From positions 144,902-208,901 of the forward strand of contig PMUI01000019.1 of the NCBI GenBank assembly GCA_003166955.1: a stretch of 64,000 nucleotides of DNA. Reading direction: 5' to 3'. Source of the DNA: Acidobacterium sp. Lineage in GTDB: Bacteria; Acidobacteriota; Terriglobia; Terriglobales; Acidobacteriaceae. Of this stretch, positions 17,627-26,145 are shown piece after piece. The notes below the pieces were generated by a model that worked only from the letters and a program-made list of their open reading frames with translations, was not told the origin of the DNA and made no database searches. Numbering within the stretch: position 1 is the first letter of the stretch; each line of letters starts with the position of its first letter. Both the position numbers and the translations under genes were made by a program.

Positions 17627-20600
17627 GCACCGGCATTTCGTGCGCCGGCCGATAATCGAACAACCACCGCTGCCGCCGATCGCCCGACTCATACCGGTTG
17701 TTCCACTCCAGCCAGTACCGATCCGCGTCCCGCGTCTCCGGATAATGCTCCTTCGCCGGATACGGATACCGGCTCATCCCATGGAACGGCATCTGCGCCA
17801 CCGTAAATGGCGACGCCTCCCACCAGTCCATGTCCTTCACAAATCCGTTCGCGTAGAAGAAGTAGTCCCGCTTCCATCCCGCCGGTAGCGCCGGCAATGA
17901 ACCCGCGCTGAACTCCGCGTCGATCTCCTCGCCCGTCCCAAAAATCACGTACCGATTGTCGATACGCTGCAGCAGTGGTGTCACATCCCCATACCGTGTG
18001 TACACGCCCCGCGCCCACAGGAACGGCCCTGTGGCGCTGATCTGGTTGTAGTCGTACGTCAAATCGCCCGGAGTTGCGCCTTCAATCTGTTTCGGGTAGC
18101 CACGAAACGCCAGATGCGCCATCGCCAGCGGCACTTCTGTCCGACGCACATCCGACGCGGCCTCCGGCCCGTTATCCACCCGCACCCGATCCCAGTAGAT
18201 CTGCAGATTTGTCGTGATCCGAATCTTCCGCGCGCCCGCCGGCAGCTTCCCCGTCAGATCCACCACAATCGTCCGCTCGAGGCCCGCAGGAAATCCCATG
18301 TCCTCGACAACGCGTTTCCAGCCCCCGTCAGACATTTGCACATCCACACGCGGCGGCACCGGCTGCAACCCCGCCTGCCACGCCGCATACATCGAGCTCG
18401 CGCTGAAGTACTCGATATACCCATCCATCAACAGCCGCAGCGGACGCGACGGCGACCACGCCCCCACATCCAGCGTCAGCGTGTGCTGGTTCGCAAACCC
18501 CGCATAGCTCAGGTTCGTGAAGTCCCGCACGAACCGGTGATCCTTGTCTGCCAGCAGCTCCCGCACATCGCCACCCTTGTCGTCCCACGCACCCGCCACC
18601 GGCCGCGCGTCTGACACGGCCACCGTTTTGCCCGAAGCAAACGGCGGCTCACTCAAAAACCGCTCATCGGGATAAACCTCCGTCCCCGCCTCATGATCCA
18701 CTGCCACCAGCCGCAGCTGGTCGATGTAGTTGACCTCCTCCATCGGCTCGCCAATCCGCAGGCTCAGCATCGGGGTCCCTGACGCGCCCGATGTTGGCGC
18801 GCCGGGGCGGAGCTGCCCATTCCGCGCCCGCAGCTTGTCGCCACCCACCTTCACCCACTCGTCAGGATCATTCTGGTTCGTCGCCACCGGCGAGACCCAG
18901 TGTCCGACAACCGCCGCGCCAATCACGTCCGACACGAACTGATACTGCTTCCCATCCCACGCAAACAGCGTCGGACACGAACTCCCTCTCCGATCCAGCT
19001 CCTTCAGAGCCAGCTGTTTCGTCGCATCAATATCAATCTCGTCCTGCGGAACCCCCGTCGGCCACAGCAGCCGCACTACATCGGCCTTCGCCGCCAGTCC
19101 CAACCCCGCCACAATCTCCGTCGAACCCTGGCTCAAATAACCCGACGCGCCCGCAACCTCAAACTTCTGCCACTGCCCGCCGGCGAGAACCTCCACCTTC
19201 GTCCCAATCGCCGTTTTGTTGTCCGCCAGCCCCGTCAGCGCAATCCGCAGCGAATGATTCTTGTTCCCGCCCACATTCCGCAGCAGCACCGGCGGCGAGT
19301 ACAGCTGCGTCACAATCAAATCCGTCGCTCCATCCCCATCCACATCCGCCGCAATCACCGACCGCACTTCGCCCAGCTTCACCCCGTCAAGCCCCAGCGA
19401 AGAACTAACATCCTCAAATCCCTGGGTTCCGGATTTCGGTCCCAGGTTGCGGAACACGCGCACCTCCGCCCCGTGTGCCGTGTGGAACAGCACCGCAAGA
19501 TCGATCCATCCGTCATTGTCCACGTCGATCGGCGTCGCGCTCCAGGCCCCGAGTACGTCCGCTGGCACTGGCAAGGGCACCCGCTCGAACCTCTTCCCCT
19601 CAATGTTCCGCCACAGGCTCACGTAGGGCGGAGCCATGCTTGTCACAGCTACATCCATCCAGCCATCTTTGTCGAAATCAAAGACGGCGATGCCACCCCC
19701 GCCCCGCACGCTGTCGTCTGGATACAGGCGCACCGGCTTGAAAGGCCCCTCCCGCTGGTTCTCGTAGATCACCGGCCCCGACGGCGAACCGGCTACCACC
19801 AGATCGACCGCGCGGTCGTTGTTGATGTCCGAAAGAATCGCCTGCGACGTGCTGCCCTCTCCCGCCAGCCCCGTTGGCCCCGTCCACTCCGTGAATGTCG
19901 AATTCCCGTTGTTCCGCCACATCACGTTCGGGCCCTTCCCCTTCTCTGCCGAACCGGTCACAAAAAGGTCCAGGTCCCCGTCGTGATCGAAATCGACAAA
20001 CGTCAATCCCATCGGCCAATTCAACTGCTGAATCCCAACCTTCGCCGTCACATCCTCAAACTTCCCGCCACCCAGGTTATGAAACAGAATCACCTGATGC
20101 TTCATCGACACCGCGACATCCGGCAGCCCGTCGTTGTCGAAATCTCCCACGGCGCATGCGATTCCTTCGCCCCTTGCATCCAGCCCCGTTTCATTCGGAG
20201 ACACCAGTTCGAATGACCCGTTGCCCAGATTCCGATACGTCCGAATGGCATGCTCCCCGGCATCCATAGCGATCAGATCCTGATGCCCGGGGCCGAAGAT
20301 GTCCGCAATGCACCCGCCTCCCCCTGGACCCGCACCGATATCCCCCTTCGGCGACGGCCCCGGCAGTTCCTTCGCCTCAAACCGCACCGGGATCATCGCC
20401 CCCACCGGCGACGGCGCCACCGTCATCTCCTCCATCGTCGAATAGTGCCCCCGCTCGCCATACCCTACGCTCAGCGGCGCCGCGATCTTCGTCTGCGTGA
20501 AGTGCTGGAAAACCTTCAGGTGCTCATGCGCCTCGTCCACGCGTCCCGCCCGCTGCAGCGCCCGCGCCAAACCAAACTCCGCCGAAGCATGCCGCGGCTG

Positions 20601-21140
20601 CAGCTTCAACGCCATCTCAAACTCCGTGATCGCTCCGTTCATATCGCCGAGGCTCATATCCAGCGACCCTACAAAATAATGCGCATCCGCGTCGTTGGGA
20701 TCGATTGCCACCACCTTTCGCATGTCCTCGATTGCGTCTTTCTGATCCGCCTCGTCCATCTGCGTCAGGCCCAGGTTGTACCAGACCCGCGGATTGTCCG
20801 GCGCCATCGTCCCCCCCTGCCGCAGCGCCTTTTCCGCCTCGGACAGCTTCTGCAGATACAGCAGCGCAATCCCCCGGTTCAGCACCGGAATAGCCGACTT
20901 CGGATCGGCCGCCTGCGCCTCTTCGAACTTCGCCGCCGACTTTTCCGTCAGCTGCTGATTCATCAGCGCCACGCCAATCGCATTCAGCCGCGCCGCTTCG
21001 GTTGTGTTGGGGTTCTCTGCCGCAGGCCGCGCCGTCAGCGCAGTCAAAGCGCCGATCAGCACAATGCCTGGAACAACAAAGCTAAGAAACGTGAGCCGAG
21101 CCTTGCGACTGGAGATCAGAGGAGTTTTCCTGGATGGCAT
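17622..21140 (-). CDS. CRTAC1-family TPR / FG-GAP / ASPIC-UnbV protein
   Basis: 1172 aa from the ATG at 21140 (MPSRKTPLIS). Domain order: signal anchor (~15-38, LTFLSFVVPGIVLIGALTAL); TPR units (~45-215, e.g. NPRVWYNLGLTQMDEADQKD); FG-GAP/VCBS repeats (~250-610) with Ca-binding loops such as DFDNDGLPDVAVS, DFDHDGDLDLFVTG and DVDGDGATDLIVTQ; ASPIC/UnbV (~640-715, 'GYLSQGSTEIVAGLGLAAKAD', VRLLWPTGVPQDEID); then a ~450-aa C-terminal region typical of acidobacterial CRTAC1 homologues. It is probably extracytoplasmic; its role is unknown. A palindromic insert lies in-frame at 18773-18810. Confidence 0.9.
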   Translation of the reverse strand: MPSRKTPLISSRKARLTFLSFVVPGIVLIGALTALTARPAAENPNTTEAARLNAIGVALMNQQLTEKSAAKFEEAQAADPKSAIPVLNRGIALLYLQKLSEAEKALRQGGTMAPDNPRVWYNLGLTQMDEADQKDAIEDMRKVVAIDPNDADAHYFVGSLDMSLGDMNGAITEFEMALKLQPRHASAEFGLARALQRAGRVDEAHEHLKVFQHFTQTKIAAPLSVGYGERGHYSTMEEMTVAPSPVGAMIPVRFEAKELPGPSPKGDIGAGPGGGGCIADIFGPGHQDLIAMDAGEHAIRTYRNLGNGSFELVSPNETGLDARGEGIACAVGDFDNDGLPDVAVSMKHQVILFHNLGGGKFEDVTAKVGIQQLNWPMGLTFVDFDHDGDLDLFVTGSAEKGKGPNVMWRNNGNSTFTEWTGPTGLAGEGSTSQAILSDINNDRAVDLVVAGSPSGPVIYENQREGPFKPVRLYPDDSVRGGGGIAVFDFDKDGWMDVAVTSMAPPYVSLWRNIEGKRFERVPLPVPADVLGAWSATPIDVDNDGWIDLAVLFHTAHGAEVRVFRNLGPKSGTQGFEDVSSSLGLDGVKLGEVRSVIAADVDGDGATDLIVTQLYSPPVLLRNVGGNKNHSLRIALTGLADNKTAIGTKVEVLAGGQWQKFEVAGASGYLSQGSTEIVAGLGLAAKADVVRLLWPTGVPQDEIDIDATKQLALKELDRRGSSCPTLFAWDGKQYQFVSDVIGAAVVGHWVSPVATNQNDPDEWVKVGGDKLRARNGQLRPGAPTSGASGTPMLSLRIGEPMEEVNYIDQLRLVAVDHEAGTEVYPDERFLSEPPFASGKTVAVSDARPVAGAWDDKGGDVRELLADKDHRFVRDFTNLSYAGFANQHTLTLDVGAWSPSRPLRLLMDGYIEYFSASSMYAAWQAGLQPVPPRVDVQMSDGGWKRVVEDMGFPAGLERTIVVDLTGKLPAGARKIRITTNLQIYWDRVRVDNGPEAASDVRRTEVPLAMAHLAFRGYPKQIEGATPGDLTYDYNQISATGPFLWARGVYTRYGDVTPLLQRIDNRYVIFGTGEEIDAEFSAGSLPALPAGWKRDYFFYANGFVKDMDWWEASPFTVAQMPFHGMSRYPYPAKEHYPETRDADRYWLEWNNRYESGDRRQRWLFDYRPAHEMPVQ
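18773..18810. repeat. In-frame palindrome inside CRTAC1-like gene
   Basis: GACGCGCC (18781-18788), loop, GGCGCGCC and GGGGCGG, flanked by TCCC. It encodes the odd stretch QLRPGAPTSGASGTPML on the minus strand. The layout (C-rich arm, GCGCC, short loop, GGCGC, GGGG) matches the insert at 24332-24367 in ETF-QO. Confidence 0.55.
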
Positions 21141-21190
21141 GATTCGCCGTCCATTATATGGATCGACGAATACGCTTCGCACGGGTCTTT

Positions 21191-21225
21191 CTATTCCCTA
21201 TTCCCTGTTGCCTATTCCCTGCTTC
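21191..21225. repeat. 35-bp heptamer array abutting the moaA stop codon
   Basis: CTATTCC, CTATTCC, CTGTTGC, CTATTCC and CTGCTTC in perfect 7-bp register, directly followed by the moaA stop (21226-21228). It is nearly the same block as 27191-27225 and 46653-46687. Confidence 0.85.
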
Positions 21226-22266
21226 TCAGCCGCCGATGTGCACCATGCTCCGCGAAGGCTTCAGGAATCCCGGCTCCCCGATATGATGCCGAGATTCCTT
21301 CTGCTCCACCGTTTGACGGATGAACCGCACCAGGTCCTCATCGCTGCCGCCGCGCTGCATCACGCCATACAGGTCGTGATCGCTCTGCGAAAACAGACAA
21401 GTCCGGATCTTCCCGTCCGACGTCAGCCGCACCCGGCTGCAGGCCCCGCAAAATGCCTGGGTCACCGGCGCGATAATCCCAATCTCCCCCACCCCATCAT
21501 CGAACGTGTATCGCACCGCCGTCTCGCTCGCCGCATTGGGCGCCATCCGCACCACCGGCCGAAAACGCCCCAGCGCCTCCACAATCTCCTTCATCGAAAC
21601 CACCGACGCCAGGGTCCACAGCCGATCCTCTTCGAGCGGCATGAACTCGATGAACCGCACGATCACGTCCTCATCTCGCGAGAACCGCGCGAACTCCACG
21701 ATTTGATCCTCGTTGAAACCGCGCAGCAGCACGCAGTTCACCTTCACCGGCTTCAGACCAGCCTTCTGCGCCGCGCGAATCCCCGCCCGAACGCGCTCGT
21801 AGCTGCCCGGCACGCGCGTGATGCGCGCAAACTTCTCCGCATCCACCGCGTCCATGCTCACCGTAATGCGGCTCAGCCCCGCATCGCGCAGCGGCTCAGC
21901 CATCTCCTCCAGAAGATGCCCATTCGTTGTCAGCGCCAGGTCCAGCGCACCGCCATCGAGCGTCCGCAGCCCGCTCAACTCCCGCACCAAATCCGTCAGA
22001 CCGCGCCGCAGCAGCGGCTCGCCTCCGGTCAGCCGGATCTTCTCGATCCCCAACCCCACAAACACCCGCGCAATGCGTAGATAATCCGCAATCGGCAGCT
22101 CCGCATACACAGCGCCTTCATTCCCGGTCCGGCAATAAACGCACTTGTAGTTGCACCGATCCGTCACCGAAATCCGCAAATCGGCGATCACCCGCCCATG
22201 CTTGTCGATCAGCCGCTCGGCCTTCCCGGCCGCGTCACTCTGGATTGGGTCAAGAACGGTAGGCAT
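21226..22266 (-). CDS. moaA: GTP 3',8-cyclase MoaA (molybdenum cofactor biosynthesis)
   Basis: 346 aa. The radical-SAM cluster is C-N-Y-K-C-V-Y-C in VTDRCNYKCVYCRTGNEG. The C-terminal second cluster is 'FCGACSRVRLTSDGKIRTCL'. KIRLTGGEPLLRRG and 'ITVSMDAVDAEKFARITR' are MoaA hallmarks. MoaA converts GTP to 3',8-cyclo-H2GTP, the first step to cyclic pyranopterin. The usual terminal GG appears in the last residues (VHIGG). No other moa/moe genes are in the window. The stop codon abuts a heptamer array. Confidence 0.95.
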   Translation of the reverse strand: MPTVLDPIQSDAAGKAERLIDKHGRVIADLRISVTDRCNYKCVYCRTGNEGAVYAELPIADYLRIARVFVGLGIEKIRLTGGEPLLRRGLTDLVRELSGLRTLDGGALDLALTTNGHLLEEMAEPLRDAGLSRITVSMDAVDAEKFARITRVPGSYERVRAGIRAAQKAGLKPVKVNCVLLRGFNEDQIVEFARFSRDEDVIVRFIEFMPLEEDRLWTLASVVSMKEIVEALGRFRPVVRMAPNAASETAVRYTFDDGVGEIGIIAPVTQAFCGACSRVRLTSDGKIRTCLFSQSDHDLYGVMQRGGSDEDLVRFIRQTVEQKESRHHIGEPGFLKPSRSMVHIGG

Positions 22267-22306
22267 GAGCTTCTACTCTATTCGATGCGCCCGGCAACCG
22301 TCAGCT

Positions 22307-22504
22307 TCAGCCGGTTTTCCCGGCATTGGGATGTTCCACGACTACCGGCAAAGGCCTCATCGAATAAAACCTCCTCCGGCAATGACGGCAACGGTAAGCC
22401 TTCAGACCAAGAACGCGAAAGAACGCGTCGAACCACCGCCGGTGCGAGTGCCGCAGACCATCCGACCCCGAGCACCGCGGGCATTTCATTACCCCTCTGC
22501 TCAT
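22307..22504 (-). CDS. Small zinc-ribbon protein
   Basis: 65 aa as drawn, or 60 aa from the ATG at 22489 (MKCPRCSGSDGLRHS). Two knuckles, C-P-R-C near the start and C-R-H-C ~35 residues later (YRCRHCRRRFYS), would bind one zinc. The basic middle SHRRWFDAFFRVLGLKAYRC resembles a recurrent family of short acidobacterial zinc ribbons. The function is unknown; nucleic-acid binding is a guess from charge. It lies 40 bp before moaA on the same strand. Confidence 0.7.
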   Translation of the reverse strand: MSRGVMKCPRCSGSDGLRHSHRRWFDAFFRVLGLKAYRCRHCRRRFYSMRPLPVVVEHPNAGKTG

Positions 22505-22668
22505 CCGAAACTCCTCGTTCGTCGCCGGCAGGCTTCAGCCCGCGACGACTTCTAACAGGAGCGTTTCCTCAGCAGGTTGGCAATTCCCCCATGGACGCTT
22601 CTGGTTGACCCGACCACCAATATGGCATGCACAAAATGCCGGCGTAAATGAAAACTTTGATTCCCCGG
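22505..22668. other. Intergenic with GGCTTCAGCC-type palindrome
   Basis: Contains GGCAGGCTTCAGCCCGCGACG near 22527-22548, the same motif class as the stem-loop at 63195-63214. No gene is supported. Confidence 0.45.
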
Positions 22669-24519
22669 CTACATCCCGTCGTAGTTCGGCCCCCCACCGC
22701 CCTCCGGGGGAACCCACCGGATGATCTGATACGGATCCATAATGTCGCACGTCTTGCAGTGCACGCAGTTCGTGAAATTGATCCGCAACTCCTTTGTTGG
22801 CGCGCTCCCGGGCTCGTGTCCGACGGCGTCAGACAAATGACTCTCCGTGTCAGACAAAGGACGCACCGTGTCCGACGCGGACGCCTCCACCATCTCGTAC
22901 ACCGCTGCCGGACAGAAATATTGGCACGGATTCCCAAACTCCCGCGCACACCGCGTGCTGCAGATGTTCAGATCCTCCACCACCAGATGCACCGGCTGAT
23001 CTTCATCGTGCCGTGTTCCCGAATGAAACACATCCGTCAGCCGGTCAAAAGTCAGCTTCCCATCCCCGCGAGCGTTCCCAATCATCTGCGCGCGCTTCTC
23101 ATCCGCCGGACCCATCGCGTCCACCCGCTCCATCCGCGTGTAGCCCGCATGATTCTTCGCATCCGGCCCCAGATTCCCCCCGCGCAACACCTGCTGGATC
23201 CCCGCCTTCACCATGCCTTCCAGCATCCCGTGCTCAAATCCCTGATGGAAATTCCGCACCGGCCACAATTCTTCTCGAATCCAGCTCCGATCCACCCCCG
23301 CCTTGTATTCGCTCAGCGTGTCGGCCGAGCTGTCGCCGCTCAGCATCGCGTCGAACGCCGTCTCCGCCGCCAGCATCCCGCTCTTGATCGCCAGATGAAT
23401 CCCCTTCAGCCGCTGCGAATTCAAAAAGCTCGCCGAATCCCCCAGCAGCATCCACCCATTCCCATAAATCCGAGGCATCGTCAGCCACCCGCCGTACGGC
23501 AGGCTCTTCGCCCCGTACCGGATCATCTTCCCGCCATCCAGAATCCGCCGCGCCAACCGGTGTTCTTTGAAACTCTGGAACACATGATGCGGATCGGTCC
23601 GCGGGTCCTCGTAATCGAGCCCCGTCACATACCCCACCGACACCAGTGTGTCCGTGATCCCATACACCCACGCCCCGCCGTACTCCCTCGCCGTCAGCGG
23701 ATACCCCAGGGTGTAAATCACCTCGCCTTTCGCCACCCGGCCCGCTGGAATCTCCCACAACTCCTTGATCCCCACGCCGTACGTCTGCGCATGCTCCGGA
23801 TCCTCGAGCCCCAGCCGCCCAATCACCTCCTTCGCGCAATTCCCACGCGTCCCCTCTGCCAGAATCGTGATCTTCGCCCGCAGTTCGTATCCGGGCTCGA
23901 AATTCCCCTTCGGCCGCCCCTCCTTGTCCACACCCTTGTCATCGGTCAGCACACCCGCCACGCGCGCGGTTTCAACATCCCGGCTCGCATCGGCCCACAA
24001 CACCTCCGACCCCGCGAACCCCGTAAACACCGTGATCCCGGCTTCCTCCACCTTCTGCCCCATCCACTTCACGAACTTGTTAATCGAGATGACGTAGTTT
24101 CCGTGATCCCGGAAAGGCGGCGGCACAATCGGCAATTTGTGCTGCCCGTTGCGCGTCAGGAACCAAACCGACTCCTTCTTCACCTCGGCATCAATCGGCG
24201 CTTCCTTCTCAAACCCGGGCAGCAATTCCTTCATCGAACGAGGATCGAGCAGCGCCCCCGACAAACAGTGCTGCCCCACCTCGCGCGACTTCTCGAGCAC
24301 GTAGATGTTTTCCTTCGACAACGGCGAAGTCGGGGCCCCCGACGCGCCCGGTTTTGGCGCGGTGGGGTGATCATCGACGCCCGAAGCATTGTGCGCATCG
24401 ATCAGCTGCGCCAGCCGCAGCGCGCACGCCATCCCCGCCGGCCCCCCGCCGACAATCACCACGTCCGCCTCCATCTGCGGCCGCTCCACACCATCAACCG
24501 GTTTTCGAAAATGAATCAT
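22669..24519 (-). CDS. Electron transfer flavoprotein-ubiquinone oxidoreductase
   Basis: 616 aa from the ATG at 24519 (MIHFRKPVDGVERPQMEAD). FAD site VVIVGGGPAGMACALRLAQL near residue 20; GALLDPRSMKELLPGF and 'TILAEGTRGNCAKEVIGRLG' are ETF-QO blocks. The C-terminal 4Fe-4S module has CSTRCAREFGNPCQYFCPA and FTNCVHCKTCDIMDPYQ. It passes electrons from ETF to membrane quinone. etfA and etfB lie upstream, separated by an MFS gene. Two unusual in-frame inserts are present: a palindrome encoding DDHPTAPKPGASGAPT (24332-24367) and 21-bp units encoding ASDTVRP-LSDTESH-LSDAVGH (22819-22888). Confidence 0.93.
   Translation of the reverse strand: MIHFRKPVDGVERPQMEADVVIVGGGPAGMACALRLAQLIDAHNASGVDDHPTAPKPGASGAPTSPLSKENIYVLEKSREVGQHCLSGALLDPRSMKELLPGFEKEAPIDAEVKKESVWFLTRNGQHKLPIVPPPFRDHGNYVISINKFVKWMGQKVEEAGITVFTGFAGSEVLWADASRDVETARVAGVLTDDKGVDKEGRPKGNFEPGYELRAKITILAEGTRGNCAKEVIGRLGLEDPEHAQTYGVGIKELWEIPAGRVAKGEVIYTLGYPLTAREYGGAWVYGITDTLVSVGYVTGLDYEDPRTDPHHVFQSFKEHRLARRILDGGKMIRYGAKSLPYGGWLTMPRIYGNGWMLLGDSASFLNSQRLKGIHLAIKSGMLAAETAFDAMLSGDSSADTLSEYKAGVDRSWIREELWPVRNFHQGFEHGMLEGMVKAGIQQVLRGGNLGPDAKNHAGYTRMERVDAMGPADEKRAQMIGNARGDGKLTFDRLTDVFHSGTRHDEDQPVHLVVEDLNICSTRCAREFGNPCQYFCPAAVYEMVEASASDTVRPLSDTESHLSDAVGHEPGSAPTKELRINFTNCVHCKTCDIMDPYQIIRWVPPEGGGGPNYDGM
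22819..22888. repeat. 21-bp tandem units inside the ETF-QO gene
   Basis: Units at 22829-22849 and 22850-22870 both start TCAGACAAA and end CCGTG. Partial units on each side start TCCGAC (22819 and 22871). On the coding strand this is a 7-residue repeat (x-S-D-x-x-x-H). It lies between the FAD part and the Fe-S module. Confidence 0.7.
24332..24367. repeat. In-frame palindrome inside ETF-QO
   Basis: GGGGCCCCCGACGCGCC, loop CGGTTTT, GGCGCG then GTGGGG. It adds ~12 residues rich in P, A, G and T in a loop after the first FAD motif. It resembles 18773-18810 in layout. Confidence 0.6.
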
Positions 24520-24617
24520 AAGAATCAGAGTCTCAGATGCACCCGCGCTTCCGCGTGAATGCCGGACCCTCATTTCTATGGGAGAAACACGAGACTGCGC
24601 AACTCAATCGCCGGACG

Positions 24618-25988
24618 TCAGTCAGCCCGCAGCGCCATTCGCCCCGGAGGCCACTTCCGCCAAAGGATCACCATCAACCCCGCCGCCAACAGCGACGGCA
24701 GCGCAATCGTCAGCAGCCCGCGCTGCAAAGTGCCCGTAGCGTCCTTCGACACGCCCATCCAGTACGGCCCCACAAAGCCGCCCAGAATCGCGATCATGTT
24801 AATGGTCGCCACGCCCGCCGCGGCCGACTTCCCCTGCAAGAACTCCGCTGGAATCGTCCACACCGGCCCGTGCACCGCCGCGTTGCCCCCAACCACCAGC
24901 ACCAGCGCCGGCAGCACAATCATCGGCGACACCGACAGCCCCACCATTACGTAGCCCGCGGCCATCAGCACCAGCGGCGTCACGATATGCCAGAACCGCT
25001 CCCCCGTGCGGTCAGAATCCCATCCGTTCCCCAGCATCGCCAGCGCGCCCGCCACGCCCAGCCCCGCGATGATGAACCCCACCAGCGTCGTGCTCAATCC
25101 CGTCACCTGCTGCACCAGCGCCGGAGCCGAAAACGCGTACCCATACCACGCCAGCAGCACGCAGAAGAAGAACCCTCCCAGCAGCCATACGCGCCCGTCG
25201 CTGAACGCCTCCGCCAATCCATGCCGCCCGTGCCCGCGCGCTTCAGACTCCTCCATCAGCTTCTGCAAAATCCAGGCTCGCTCATCCTCCGTCAGCCACC
25301 TGGCCTTCACCGGACTATCCGGCAGCCCCAGCAAAAACACCGCGCTCATCAGCACCGCCGGCAAACCCTCAGCCAGCAACAGCCACTGCCAACCCGCCAG
25401 ATGCAGCCGCCCGTCTTGATGCATCAGCCAGCCCGCCAGCCCTCCCATCACCGTCGACGCCAGCGGCCACGCGATATAAAAACGGCTCACCGCCTTCGCG
25501 CGCTGTCCGGCCGGAAACCACTGCATCAGATAAAAAATCACGCCAGGAAAGAACCCGGCCTCCGCCGTGCCCAGCAGCAGTCGCATCACGCAAAACTCGA
25601 CCGGCGTCCGGACAAAAATCATCGCCATCGAGATCAGGCCCCACGTCACCATGATCCGCGCCAGCCAACGCCGCGCTCCAAACCGCATCAGCAGCAGGTT
25701 CGATGGAATCTCGAACACCGCATAGCTCAGAAAAAACAGTCCCGCCCCCAACCCAAACACCGTCGCAGAAAAGTTCAGCTGCCGATTCATCTGCAGAGCG
25801 GCAAAGCTCACATTCACGCGATCCATGTACGCAATGCCGTACCCCAGCCCGATCAGCGGCAGCAACCGCAAGCTGGCCTTGCGCAGCGCCGACCGCCCAA
25901 TCGCAGCCTCGCGCGCCTCCTCCGTCAACGGAGGCACCACCGCCAACCCCGGATTCTCGGGTTTCCGCGCAGCCTGGGTTTTCAGCAT
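24618..25988 (-). CDS. MFS transporter, anion:cation symporter (ACS) type
   Basis: 456 aa from the ATG at 25988 (MLKTQAARKPENPGL); the frame extends to 26027. Twelve hydrophobic segments; the ACS/phthalate-permease signature reads 'YGIAYMDRVNVSFAALQMN' in segment 1, and 'GTAEAGFFPGVIFYLMQWFP' is diagnostic of the family. Substrates in this family are organic anions such as galactonate, glucarate or tartrate; this one is unknown. It lies between etfA and ETF-QO on the same strand, so co-expression with electron transfer genes is likely but its functional link is not evident. Confidence 0.9.
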   Translation of the reverse strand: MLKTQAARKPENPGLAVVPPLTEEAREAAIGRSALRKASLRLLPLIGLGYGIAYMDRVNVSFAALQMNRQLNFSATVFGLGAGLFFLSYAVFEIPSNLLLMRFGARRWLARIMVTWGLISMAMIFVRTPVEFCVMRLLLGTAEAGFFPGVIFYLMQWFPAGQRAKAVSRFYIAWPLASTVMGGLAGWLMHQDGRLHLAGWQWLLLAEGLPAVLMSAVFLLGLPDSPVKARWLTEDERAWILQKLMEESEARGHGRHGLAEAFSDGRVWLLGGFFFCVLLAWYGYAFSAPALVQQVTGLSTTLVGFIIAGLGVAGALAMLGNGWDSDRTGERFWHIVTPLVLMAAGYVMVGLSVSPMIVLPALVLVVGGNAAVHGPVWTIPAEFLQGKSAAAGVATINMIAILGGFVGPYWMGVSKDATGTLQRGLLTIALPSLLAAGLMVILWRKWPPGRMALRAD

Positions 25989-26047
25989 AGGGAACGGAGG
26001 GGATGGCAGATAGTAGCACACGCTCAACAGAACAAGTTCAGCTCCGG

Positions 26048-26145
26048 GCTGACCGCCTCTTAGCTAACCGGTCTTTAGCTGACCGCCTCTTAGCTAGCCG
26101 CCTCTTAGCTGCCCTTCGCCTTCTTAGCTGCCCTTCGCCTTCTTA
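26048..26145. repeat. 15-bp x4 and 19-bp x2 tandem repeats across the etfA stop codon
   Basis: 15-bp units at 26048, 26063, 26078 and 26093 (GCTGACCGCCTCTTA and variants) run into 19-bp units at 26108-26126 and 26127-26145 (GCTGCCCTTCGCCTTCTTA). The second 19-bp copy is the end of etfA. The first copy carries the stop codon (26124-26126) at its edge. On the minus strand each unit starts with TAA. A single related 15-mer recurs at 60296-60310. Confidence 0.8.

Noticed and set aside
22648..24558. 636-codon plus-strand frame
   Set aside because: Antisense of ETF-QO, Arg/His/Pro-rich.
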